A DNA stretch of 64,000 nucleotides from Streptomyces himalayensis subsp. himalayensis. GTDB taxonomy: Bacteria > Actinomycetota > Actinomycetes > Streptomycetales > Streptomycetaceae. Under the pieces are notes generated by a model that searched no databases, was not told where the DNA came from, and worked only from the letters and a program-made list of their open reading frames with translations. Positions within the stretch are counted from its first letter, which is position 1, and the number at the start of each line of letters is the position of its first letter. A program made the position numbers and the translations under genes. Of this stretch, positions 40,452 through 48,837 are shown in pieces. The DNA lies in assembly GCF_013778455.1 (NCBI RefSeq), contig NZ_JACEHE010000001.1, forward strand, positions 434,001 to 498,000. Direction: 5' to 3'.

Positions 40452-40470
40452 GGGCTCACGCCATGAGCCC
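40452..40470 (-). other. Intercistronic stem-loop between binding protein and permeases
   Basis: GGGCTCA (40452-40458), loop CGCCA, TGAGCCC (40464-40470). Such stems between a binding-protein gene and its permease genes commonly reduce downstream expression or protect the upstream mRNA, giving excess binding protein. Confidence 0.5.
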
Positions 40471-40538
40471 GGCATCACGTGGGCGCCCAGGGCCGGGCGG
40501 CGGTGTCTCGACCCCGCCGCTCGGCCTCTGGCCTACGC

Positions 40539-41861
40539 TCAGCCGCCGACCTGCTGGTTGTAGCCGTCCACGATGTTCTGCAGGGCCTTGTCGGCCGACT
40601 GCTGGCCGTTGATCGCCTTGCCGAGCTCCGTCTTGGTCGGGTCCTCGGTGAGGCTCTTGCCCTTCAGCACCCAGTTCGTCTGCGCGGTGTTGAAGTAGCC
40701 GGAGATCGGGTCGTAGAGCGGGATCGACTCGTTGTAGAGCTTGAACGCCGCCTGCGCCGCCTCGGACTCGAAGGGGTACTCCGGGTTCAGACCGCTCTCG
40801 ACGGGCAGGAACCCGGACGCCTCACACAGCTCGCGGTAGTGGTCCGGCTCGTACAGCCAGGAGATGAACTTGTTCGCAGCGGTGGCCGCGTCGCCGTTGT
40901 TGTTGAACCCGACCACCATGCCGCCGCTGTTGACGTCGCTGGCCTGCACCGGCTCGGCGGGAGTCGGGACGCTCGCCCACTCGAACTTCTTGATGCTGTC
41001 CGCGAAGGCGGCAACCTGCCACACGCCGGACCAGTAGGCGACCACGTCGCCGCTCTGGAACATGGCCGACGGGTCGGCGCCGCTGGTCCACACCGACTTC
41101 GGCATGGTCTTGTCGTCGTTCAGCCCGACGAAGTAGTTCACGGCCTTCTTGGTCGCGGCGTCCGCCGAGAACTTGCCGGAGTCGTCCGCGTGGACGTACT
41201 TCCCGCCGAGCTCGTACACCATGGCGCGGAGCCGGGACGGCGACTGGTCGAACGTCAGGGAGTACTTGGCGTCGGTCTTCTCCCGGACCTCGTCCGCCGC
41301 CTTGATGAATTCCTTCCAGGTCCAGGTCTTCTCGGGCGACGTCGGGAAGGAGACGCCGGCCTTCTCGAACAGCGACTTGTTGATGAACAGGCCGGACGCG
41401 GTGATGTCCGAGGGGATGGACAGCACCTTCCCGGACGAGTCCTTGGCGACGAAGTTCCCGTTGATCTTGTTGCTCTTGCTGTTGGCGATGGAGCTGAGGT
41501 CGATCAGTTTGTTCGACCAGATCGGGTCCAGCGCCGGCACGGCCGCCACGTCGGGCAGCGAGTTCGCCTGCGCGGCGTTGTGCAGCTTCGTCGTGTAGCC
41601 GTCGTAGGGGATGTTGACGAGCTTGACGGAGACGCCGGCTTCCTTCTTGTACTGCGCCACCATCTTCTTCCAGCCCGCGTCCTGCCCCGGAACCGTGGAG
41701 ATCCAGAACGTCAGCGACTTGGAGGTCCCGCCCGAGTCGGACCCCGACCCGCAGGCGGAGAGCAGCAGGGCACCTGCCGTGGCCACGGCAGCGAGGGGAA
41801 CCATGCGGCGTATGCCGCCGCGGCCGAGTCGGCGGGAGCGCCGCACAACCACACTGATCAT
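40539..41861 (-). CDS. Sugar ABC transporter solute-binding lipoprotein
   Basis: A 440-residue extracytoplasmic binding protein of the MalE/UgpB class. It has an Arg-rich N-terminus (RRSRRLGRGGIRR), a hydrophobic stretch and lipobox LLSAC with lipidated Cys37. The mature protein starts GSGSDSGGTSKSLTFW. Aromatic-rich stretches (YWSGVW, SGYFNTAQTNW) are typical for sugar stacking. It is the first gene of the operon running to 34886, preceded by AAGGGATCGAAG and the ATG at 41859-41861. Substrate inferred: an oligosaccharide containing mannose, because of the neighbouring GH38 gene. Confidence 0.92.
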   Translation of the reverse strand: MISVVVRRSRRLGRGGIRRMVPLAAVATAGALLLSACGSGSDSGGTSKSLTFWISTVPGQDAGWKKMVAQYKKEAGVSVKLVNIPYDGYTTKLHNAAQANSLPDVAAVPALDPIWSNKLIDLSSIANSKSNKINGNFVAKDSSGKVLSIPSDITASGLFINKSLFEKAGVSFPTSPEKTWTWKEFIKAADEVREKTDAKYSLTFDQSPSRLRAMVYELGGKYVHADDSGKFSADAATKKAVNYFVGLNDDKTMPKSVWTSGADPSAMFQSGDVVAYWSGVWQVAAFADSIKKFEWASVPTPAEPVQASDVNSGGMVVGFNNNGDAATAANKFISWLYEPDHYRELCEASGFLPVESGLNPEYPFESEAAQAAFKLYNESIPLYDPISGYFNTAQTNWVLKGKSLTEDPTKTELGKAINGQQSADKALQNIVDGYNQQVGG

Positions 41862-42344
41862 CTTCGATCCCTTTTCGTCGTAGCGGACCGAGCACGGCGC
41901 CGGCCGCTGGTAGTCGCAGGTCCCCGTTTCCTGTCACTGCGATTGAGCGCTTCCGCGGGCCGCGGCCTCGCCCGGCCGCACCGCTTGAGTGGGTTGAAGG
42001 TCCCAGTTCACTCGCTGCCTCGCAGCGGTGGTACGAGCACGCCCTCGTACGGGACAGCTCACCCGAACCGGAGTCCCGCCGGTTGTGGTAAGCGCTTGCC
42101 CGGGACCCTGGCAGATGGGGCGGGGCGGCGTCAATGTCCTGTCATAGTGCCGAGGGTCACGGTTCGGACTCGCGGCTTCCACAAAGGGCCAGGGCGTCGG
42201 GGAGGTACGGGCTACGGCGCCGGCCGAGGCGCGGGCTGGGGGCGTGCAGCGCCGTGGCCGTGGGGCATGGTGCGCGGGGGGCGGGCGCGGTGGGGCTGAG
42301 TTCAGGGCGGGGTGCCATGGGTCGCGGACCGGGCCGGGCCGAGG
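41862..42344. promoter_or_regulatory. Promoter region of the sugar importer operon
   Basis: 483 bases with no gene. On the minus strand a possible promoter is TTGACG (42129-42134) and CAGGGT (42105-42110), spaced 18. Directly downstream is the near-perfect palindrome GGTAAGCGCTTGCC (42087-42100), a LacI/ROK-style operator centred on AAGCGCTT. A second core, AGCGCT, occurs at 41946-41951. Both places fit repression of the operon. Confidence 0.55.
42087..42100 (-). promoter_or_regulatory. Candidate operator GGTAAGCGCTTGCC
   Basis: A 14-bp palindrome with one mismatched pair and core AAGCGCTT, the sequence seen in many LacI-family sites. It overlaps the expected transcription start of the importer operon. 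The ROK protein encoded next door, or an unlinked LacI protein, could bind. Confidence 0.55.
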
Positions 42345-43490
42345 TCAGGCCGGGGCGCCGTCGGTCACCGCCCGGACTCCGCGGGCCACGGCAAGGCGGG
42401 TGGCGCCCACCACCGTGCCGTTGCTGCCGAGCATGCTGGACACCACTTCGGTGGGCCAGCTGAGCCGGTCCAGCTCCGCCCGCACACCGCGCAGGAGCTG
42501 CGGATTCGCGCCCGTGCCGCCGCCCAGCACGATCAGTCCCGGATCGAGCACGGCGGCCACGGCGGCGGCGAGCCGGCCCACGTCGGCGGCATGGCGGCCG
42601 ACCGCGGCGCAGGCTGTGGCGTGGCCCTCCTCCGCGAGGGCGAAGAGCCGCTCGGGGGTACGGGGGCACGGCCCGTCGCCGTCCTGCCAGGCCTGGGCGG
42701 CCCGGCGCAGCAGGGAGCGCACGCCGATGTACTCCTCCAGGCCTTCGTGGCGCGGTTCGCGGCCCTCGTCCCAGGGGTACGGCAGCCGGGCCACCTCTCC
42801 GGCCGCGCCGTTCGCGCCGCGCAGCACCTGGCCGCCGATGACGATGCCGAGGCCGATGCCCAGGCCGATCTGCAGATAGCCGAAGGTGTGGCGGCCGCGG
42901 GCGGCGCCCTCGTGCAGCTCGGCGAGCGCGGCGCAGTTGACGTTGTTCTCGAGATGGACGGGAGCACCAGGCGGCAGTGCGACGGCCATGGCATCGAACG
43001 CGGGGCCGGCCTTGGCGGTCGCGGGGCGCATACCGGTGCCGCCGCGGCCCTTCGCGGTGACGTCGCCGACCGCGACGACGACGGCGCGCAACGGGGCGCC
43101 TGGGGGCAGCGCTTCGAGGACCCCACGTACGGCACCGGCGGCATTCGGCCGGGAGTCCGCGCCCTCGGCGAGCAGGGAGCCGTCCAGAGCGCAGCCCCGC
43201 ACCTGGGTGCGCGTGGGGGCCAGGTCGATGGCGAGCACGGCGCCGGCGGCCGGGCCGAGGCCGTAGATCGCGGCCGAGCGGCCGGTGCCACCGTTGGCGG
43301 TGCCGAAGCGGGTGGCGAGACCGGCGGCCTCCAGCTCGGCCATGGCGGTGGAGACGGTGGGTTTGGAGAGCCCCGCGCGCTCCGCGAGCTGCGGCCGGGT
43401 GGCGCGGCCCGCGTCGGCCAGGACGGCGAAGACGCTTGCGGCGCTGTCGCTCAGCCGCGGATCGGTGGCGGCGCGATGACCGTTGGTCAT
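42345..43490 (-). CDS. ROK-family transcriptional regulator
   Basis: A 381-residue ROK protein. The N-terminal winged HTH (about 15-70, ATRPQLAERAGLSKPTVSTAM) is fused to a ROK sugar-kinase-like fold (VLAIDLAPTRTQ; LENNVNCAALAE; GLGIGLGIVIGGQVLRG). The usual zinc-binding CXCGXXGC cluster is absent, so metal-free sensing or loss of kinase function is likely. It is divergent from the GH38 gene and upstream of the importer operon in the same direction, so it is the natural repressor of this island. The effector should be the imported sugar or its phosphate. Confidence 0.9.
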   Translation of the reverse strand: MTNGHRAATDPRLSDSAASVFAVLADAGRATRPQLAERAGLSKPTVSTAMAELEAAGLATRFGTANGGTGRSAAIYGLGPAAGAVLAIDLAPTRTQVRGCALDGSLLAEGADSRPNAAGAVRGVLEALPPGAPLRAVVVAVGDVTAKGRGGTGMRPATAKAGPAFDAMAVALPPGAPVHLENNVNCAALAELHEGAARGRHTFGYLQIGLGIGLGIVIGGQVLRGANGAAGEVARLPYPWDEGREPRHEGLEEYIGVRSLLRRAAQAWQDGDGPCPRTPERLFALAEEGHATACAAVGRHAADVGRLAAAVAAVLDPGLIVLGGGTGANPQLLRGVRAELDRLSWPTEVVSSMLGSNGTVVGATRLAVARGVRAVTDGAPA

Positions 43491-44165
43491 GGGTTCCCCC
43501 TGTGTTCTGTGCCCGGCCGGGAAGGTGCCTCGGGTACCTGCGGGGTCGAATGAATCCTGGGTTGATCAGCGAAAACGCTCAACGGGGAGCGGGATACGCC
43601 GGTCCCCTTGACGGAGCCTACTTCATTAGTTAATTTCCTAACGAATCCAGGCGATGATGTCACGCCCGTCATCGCATTCGCTCCGAGATCCGTCCCGGGA
43701 TCTCCCAACCGATTACCCACCCCACCAGCAAGCTGATGCTCACGTCACGGCTCGCCCGCCGTGCGCAGCACCGGCACCCGCTCCACTGCTGTGTGGCGCA
43801 CGAGGCTATGCGCGGGCCGTTAGTTTCGCGGGCCGGTGGTTCGCCGAGCGCGGCGTCGCAGCGGACGACCTCGTCGTACGACCGTGGTGTCGCCCTGACC
43901 GGCCGATGCCGTGCAGGCGTTCTGCGCTGACCACAGGTGTCGTACCAGGCGTTCAGCGAAGCCACCCTTGCTGAGGCGCTTGCGTCCGCCCTGGTGCGGC
44001 CGTCGCGTACGCCGCCCGGTGGACGGGCCGTACGGCCGTCCCGCGCGCCCTCGCCCCGTTCCCCTTCCACGGGCCCTCGTTCCGGCGTCGCCCGTGCTTT
44101 CCCACCCTCTTCGCAGCCATTTTCTGAACCTGTCGCTGACCCTGACCCGAAAGGCATACGCCGAC
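43491..44165. other. Long divergent region between ROK gene and GH38
   Basis: 675 bases without a gene I can support. Near the ROK start is the AT-rich palindrome at 43622-43645. The rest (43700-44165) is GC-rich, and its open frames have poor codon use. The GH38 frame is open upstream to 43911, but homology begins at 44166. Confidence 0.5.
43622..43645. promoter_or_regulatory. AT-rich palindromic operator, likely ROK binding site
   Basis: TTCATTAG (43622-43629), spacer TTAATTTC, CTAACGAA (43638-43645): 8-bp arms with one mismatch. It is strikingly AT-rich for this genome and lies about 130 bases upstream of the ROK start. ROK repressors such as NagC and Xyl-type bind similar TTA/TAA-rich palindromes. 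Confidence 0.6.
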
Positions 44166-47100
44166 ATGCGGATCTGCGCGGTCCGGTCCACCGATCTCTT
44201 CGTCGGTACGGAACACTCCCCCCGCCAGGTCGTACGGGTCACCGTGCGCCGCGACAACGGCGACGGCGACAACGGCGACGGCGGCGAGGGCGCGGCCTTC
44301 GGGGGCGGTTCCGTGCGGGTCCGCGTCGAGGGGCCGCTGGTGAGTACCCCGGAACCCGCAATGGTCCGGCTCCCCGTCGCGGGCCGGGAGACCGTCGTCG
44401 AGGTCGGTGTCGTCCTGGGCGCCCCCGCCGCCATCGGGTCCGAGCACCGGGTGACCGCGATCGCGGAAGCCGTGGACGGCAGTTGCCGCCGCACCGCCGA
44501 GGGAACCGTCACCGTCGAGGCCCCCGGCTGGACCATGTGGATGGTCTCCCACTTCCACTACGACCCGGTCTGGTGGAACACCCAGGCGGGCTTCACCGAA
44601 GTACGCCACGAACTCCCCGATCTGCCTTGGGTGGACCGCCTCCGCCCGCCCCATGTGCGCAGCGCCTTCGACCTCGTACGAGCCCATCTGGACTCGGCGC
44701 GGCACGACGACGACTACCGCTTCGTGCTCGCGGAGATCGACTATCTCAAGCCGCACTGGGATGCCTTCCCACGCGACCGCGCCGACCTGCGCCGCTTCCT
44801 GCGCGACGACCGGATCGAACTGGTCGGGGGCAGCTACAACGAGCCCAACACCAACCTCACCCACCCCGAGTCGACGATCCGCAACACCGTCTACGGCATC
44901 GGCTACCAGCGCGACGTACTCGGCGGTGATCCGCGCTCCGGCTGGCTGCTCGACGTGTTCGGCCACGACCCGGCGCACCCCGGGATCATGGCCGACGCCG
45001 GACTCGATTCCAGCGCCTGGGCACGCGGTCCCTTCCACAACTCCGGGCCGATCGGGCACACCGGGGACATCGCCCGCATGCAGTTCCCCAGCGAGTTCGA
45101 GTGGATCGCGCCCAGCGGCCGCGGTGTCCTCACCCACTACATGGGCGCGCACTACACGGCCGGTTGGGCCATCCACCGGACCGAGTCGCTCGAGGCCGCG
45201 ATGGTGGCCGCGTACGAGCAGTACGCCCAGTTGAAGAAGGTCGCCGCCACCCGCAATGTGATGCTGCCCGTGGGCCACGACCACAACGTGCCGTCCCGCT
45301 GGTGCACCGAGATCCACCGGGAGTGGGCCAAGCGCTATGTCTGGCCGCGCTTCACTATGGGTCTGCCGCGGGACTTCTTCGCGGCCGTGCGCAGTGAGGC
45401 GAGGGCGGCGCCTTTCCTGACCCTGGGCCCTTCGGGTACGGCTTCCCCAGTCCCATCGCGTACGGCCTCCCGGGCTGCTTCCCGTACAACGTCGGTGATC
45501 ACGCCGCAGACCCGGGACATGAACCCGGTTTTTACCGGCAAGGACGTCTCGTACATCGACACCAAGCAGGCGCAACGGGCCGCCGAGACAGCCGTACTGG
45601 ACGGCGAACGGCTCGCCACCCTCGCAAGCCTCTTCGGCGAGCGCTTCCCCAGCGAGGCGCTCGACAAGGCCTGGCGCCTCCTCGCCTACGGCGCGCACCA
45701 CGACGCCGTCACGGGCACCGAGTCCGACCAGGTCTATCTCGATCTGGCCGACAACTGGCGTGAGGCCTACGAACTCGGCGACAAGGTGCGGACGGACGCG
45801 CTGGGGCAGATCGCCGCCCGCACCGACACGCGCGGCACTCTCGCGCCCGGGCGACCCCTGCTGGTCACGAACACTCTTTCCTGGGAACGGGACGGCCTGG
45901 TCACCGTGGACGATGCGGCAGGCGCCGCCGAAGTCCGTGACGAGGCCGGGCTGCCCGTGCCCTCGGTCACGGACGGCTCCACTCTCGCCTTCCTCGCCCA
46001 GGGCGTGCCCTCGCTCGGCCACCGCGTCTACCACTTCGTCGAGCCCGAGGTGTCCACGGAACCCGAACGGGCCACGGAACCCGAACGGGCCACCGCCGGC
46101 TGGACCCTCGTACCCGAGGCCACGAGCATCGAGAACGAGAGCTTCCGGGTCGAGGCCGACCCGGCCCGCGGCGGTGCGCTGAGCCGCATCACCGATCTGC
46201 GCACCGGCCGCGAACTGCTCCGCCCGGGCGGTCTCGGCGCCGAACTGACCCTGCAGGACGAGTACACAACCCACCCCGTCTGGGGTGAGGGCCCCTGGCA
46301 TCTGCTTCCCAAGGGGCCCGGCACGGGCACCGGCACCCGGTCCGCCACCTCCGTACGCGTCGAGCGCTCCGCCATCGGCGCGCGGATCACCACCGAAGTA
46401 CACCTGGACACCTTGCGGATCACCCAGACGGCCACCCTCCTCCAGGGCAGCTCCCGCATCGACTTGCGCACCCGCGTGGACGGCTCCATCGGAGAGGACC
46501 GGCTGCTGCGGGTCCGCTTCGATCTCGACCTGCCCGGGACGCTGCCGGTCTCCGAGGTGGGATTCGCCGCGATCGGGCGGCCTTTCGGCTTCCCGGAGTC
46601 CGACACCGCCGAGCACCTGTGGACCCTCGACAACCCCGCCCACACCTGGGCCGGGCTCTCCACGACCGCACGCATCGCCCTGCATCCGGCCGCGAACCCA
46701 GCCGCGCACCCAACCGGGAACCAAGCGGCTGACGCGTCCGCGCACCCACCAGCCGATCCGCCCGCCCATCCGGCCCACGCCAGAACGCTGTCGCACGCCA
46801 TAGGCGTAGCCGAAGTGATCGCCCCCGAAGACCATGATGTACGCCCCCTCCTCGCCGCACTCGTCGCCCAGGGCGTGACCGCCACCTGCACGCGCCCGGA
46901 CGGCCCGCGCCACGGCTCGCTCGACGCGGACTCCAACCTCCCCGACATCAGAGTCGCATCCGGTACTGACAACGCCTTCGCCGAACGCGTCCTGGCCGCG
47001 ACCGGAGCGGACGAAGCCGCCTACCGGGCGGCCCTCGCCGCCCACGGCCGCGTCTTCGTACCCGCCGTCCGTACCCGCCGCGAAGCCTGGGTCCCCGGCG

Positions 47101-48647
47101 CCGACCTACGCGGCCCGCGCGACCTGCCGGTCCTTATCGTGCGGGACGCCGACACGCTCGCCGCCGACCTCTCGGACGCGGTCGTCGACGTTCCCGTACC
47201 CGACGACCTGCCCACCACCGCCGAGCCGGCCGACGACTACTCCGTCGCCCTGATCAACCACGGCACCCCCGGTTCCGTCGCCACCGCCGACGGAACCCTC
47301 TACCTCTCCCTCATGCGTTCCTGCACCGACTGGCCCAGCGGCGTCTGGCTGGACGGCCCCCGCCGCACCGCCCCCGACGGCAGCAGCTTCGCCCTCCAGC
47401 ACTGGACGCACGAGTTCCGGTACAGCCTCGTCGGCGGCTCCGGCGACTGGCGCCAGGCAGGCTTCGTACGCGCCGGACGCGAGGCGAACCACCCCCTCCT
47501 CGCCGTGCCCACCGCCCCCTCCGACGGCGAACTCCCGTCCCGCACCTCGCTCCTGACCGTCGAACCGGCCAACGCCGTGCTCTCGGCGCTCAAACCGCGC
47601 GGCAATCCCATGGCCTCCGGGCTCCCCGGCGACACCGATCCCGCCACCGACGGCCTGGTCCTGCGCCTGTACGAGTCGGAGGGGCGGCCGGTGACGGCGC
47701 GGGTTCGCCTCCATGGCGGACTCACCGCCGGCGAGGCCACGGATCTCCTGGAACAGCGCACGGTACGACCGCTGACCGCCGACGACGACGGCTCGCTCAG
47801 CATCGGCCTGGCGGCGGCAGACGTCGCGACGATCGCGGCCCGCCCGGGCCTGGCGGGGCGCGACCGGCCCACCCAGGACACCGATGGCGGTGGCCCGGCC
47901 CGCGAACCCGTCCAGCCGGTCTTCACCCGCTACTGGCTGCACAACACGGGCCCGGCACCCATCGGTTATCTCCCGGTCAGCCTCCGCCTGGAGCGCGAGG
48001 AACGGTTCGGCGAGGCGGGGGAGTCCGGCGAGCCCGTGGGAAGCACAAAACGCGAGGAAACCATACGCACCACCGTCGCCGCCTCCGCCCTCCCGGCCAG
48101 TGGCACCGTTTCCCTGTGCATCCCGGCAGGCCTCACCGTGGCAGCGCACGCGCCGCTCCGGTATGACCTTGCGCCCGGCGAGTTCGCGGAGTTCGACGTC
48201 ACCGTGCGTCCGGAGAAGGACGCGGCCCCGGGCACGTACTTCCTGACGGCCCGGATCCCCGACGGCATCGGCCAGGTCCTGGAGGACGCGCTGCCCGTCA
48301 CCGTCGGCGGCACCACGCATGCCTCTCCGTTCGACATCGACCTCTCGCACCCGGCCCCGGACCGCCTCGTCCTGCGCCTGACCGGCCACGCGCTGAGCGA
48401 AGTGCGCGGCGAAGCCCGCATCATCAGCCCGTACGGCACGTGGGGCACACCCGGCGACGCGGTCGCGATCACGCCCCGAATCCAGGGGTTCACCGTGTCG
48501 CCGGCAGCCACGACGGAACTCCACTTCGCCGTCACCCACCGCCGCCGGACCGGCGGCAGCGGCGACTGGTGGGCCCTGGCCAAGGTCTCCGCCTTCGGCA
48601 GCGTCCAGTACTCCGCGGCCGTGCCGGTCGTCGTGGGCGGCTCATGA
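44166..48647 (+). CDS. GH38 alpha-mannosidase with C-terminal NEW3-like domain
   Basis: A 1493-residue GH38 enzyme hydrolysing alpha-mannosides. After an N-terminal beta domain (1-120) comes the catalytic core: zinc ligands His131 and Asp133 (SHFHYDPVWW), the zinc-binding nucleophile Asp263 (LLDVFGHDP) and the His511-His512 pair (HHDAVTGTE). Middle and C-terminal beta domains follow, including a NEW3-like stretch near FDVTVRPEKDAAPGTYFLTAR. No signal peptide, so it is probably cytoplasmic and acts on imported glycan. Low-complexity insertions occur (SRTASRAASRTTS; a TEPERA duplication at 46054-46089; a His/Pro/Ala stretch near 46680-46790). The start is ATG 44166 (MRICAVRS), where sensible sequence begins, with a GAAAGG 11 bases upstream. 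Length well above the common ~1000 reflects the added domains. Confidence 0.88.
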   Translation: MRICAVRSTDLFVGTEHSPRQVVRVTVRRDNGDGDNGDGGEGAAFGGGSVRVRVEGPLVSTPEPAMVRLPVAGRETVVEVGVVLGAPAAIGSEHRVTAIAEAVDGSCRRTAEGTVTVEAPGWTMWMVSHFHYDPVWWNTQAGFTEVRHELPDLPWVDRLRPPHVRSAFDLVRAHLDSARHDDDYRFVLAEIDYLKPHWDAFPRDRADLRRFLRDDRIELVGGSYNEPNTNLTHPESTIRNTVYGIGYQRDVLGGDPRSGWLLDVFGHDPAHPGIMADAGLDSSAWARGPFHNSGPIGHTGDIARMQFPSEFEWIAPSGRGVLTHYMGAHYTAGWAIHRTESLEAAMVAAYEQYAQLKKVAATRNVMLPVGHDHNVPSRWCTEIHREWAKRYVWPRFTMGLPRDFFAAVRSEARAAPFLTLGPSGTASPVPSRTASRAASRTTSVITPQTRDMNPVFTGKDVSYIDTKQAQRAAETAVLDGERLATLASLFGERFPSEALDKAWRLLAYGAHHDAVTGTESDQVYLDLADNWREAYELGDKVRTDALGQIAARTDTRGTLAPGRPLLVTNTLSWERDGLVTVDDAAGAAEVRDEAGLPVPSVTDGSTLAFLAQGVPSLGHRVYHFVEPEVSTEPERATEPERATAGWTLVPEATSIENESFRVEADPARGGALSRITDLRTGRELLRPGGLGAELTLQDEYTTHPVWGEGPWHLLPKGPGTGTGTRSATSVRVERSAIGARITTEVHLDTLRITQTATLLQGSSRIDLRTRVDGSIGEDRLLRVRFDLDLPGTLPVSEVGFAAIGRPFGFPESDTAEHLWTLDNPAHTWAGLSTTARIALHPAANPAAHPTGNQAADASAHPPADPPAHPAHARTLSHAIGVAEVIAPEDHDVRPLLAALVAQGVTATCTRPDGPRHGSLDADSNLPDIRVASGTDNAFAERVLAATGADEAAYRAALAAHGRVFVPAVRTRREAWVPGADLRGPRDLPVLIVRDADTLAADLSDAVVDVPVPDDLPTTAEPADDYSVALINHGTPGSVATADGTLYLSLMRSCTDWPSGVWLDGPRRTAPDGSSFALQHWTHEFRYSLVGGSGDWRQAGFVRAGREANHPLLAVPTAPSDGELPSRTSLLTVEPANAVLSALKPRGNPMASGLPGDTDPATDGLVLRLYESEGRPVTARVRLHGGLTAGEATDLLEQRTVRPLTADDDGSLSIGLAAADVATIAARPGLAGRDRPTQDTDGGGPAREPVQPVFTRYWLHNTGPAPIGYLPVSLRLEREERFGEAGESGEPVGSTKREETIRTTVAASALPASGTVSLCIPAGLTVAAHAPLRYDLAPGEFAEFDVTVRPEKDAAPGTYFLTARIPDGIGQVLEDALPVTVGGTTHASPFDIDLSHPAPDRLVLRLTGHALSEVRGEARIISPYGTWGTPGDAVAITPRIQGFTVSPAATTELHFAVTHRRRTGGSGDWWALAKVSAFGSVQYSAAVPVVVGGS

Positions 48648-48709
48648 GCGTTCTTCACGCGTTTGGGCTCCGGTACGAGCGCACAGACGATGACGATGTC
48701 GTCGAGTAG
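48644..48709 (+). CDS. Possible 21-codon ORF coupled to the GH38 stop
   Basis: ATG 48644-48646 overlaps the GH38 stop as ATGA and opens a 21-residue frame ending in DDDDVVE. It may be a tiny coupled peptide or a remnant of a lost gene. There is no homology I know of. Confidence 0.15.
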   Translation: MSVLHAFGLRYERTDDDDVVE

Positions 48710-48837
48710 GGCCATGCGGCCATCACGGGCATCAACGGCCACTGCCCCGGGAGGTGCCGGAGCTGCGCTTCAACGCACTGGCAAAGACGGTAAGTTGGGG
48801 AACCCGAGTGCGGCACGAGATCACCCACGGGGGGCGC

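Noticed and set aside
43700..44165. Extra N-terminal 85 residues of GH38, or a separate gene here
   Set aside because: Composition is Arg/Pro-rich shadow sequence with no start signal, and homology-like sequence begins at the ATG 44166.
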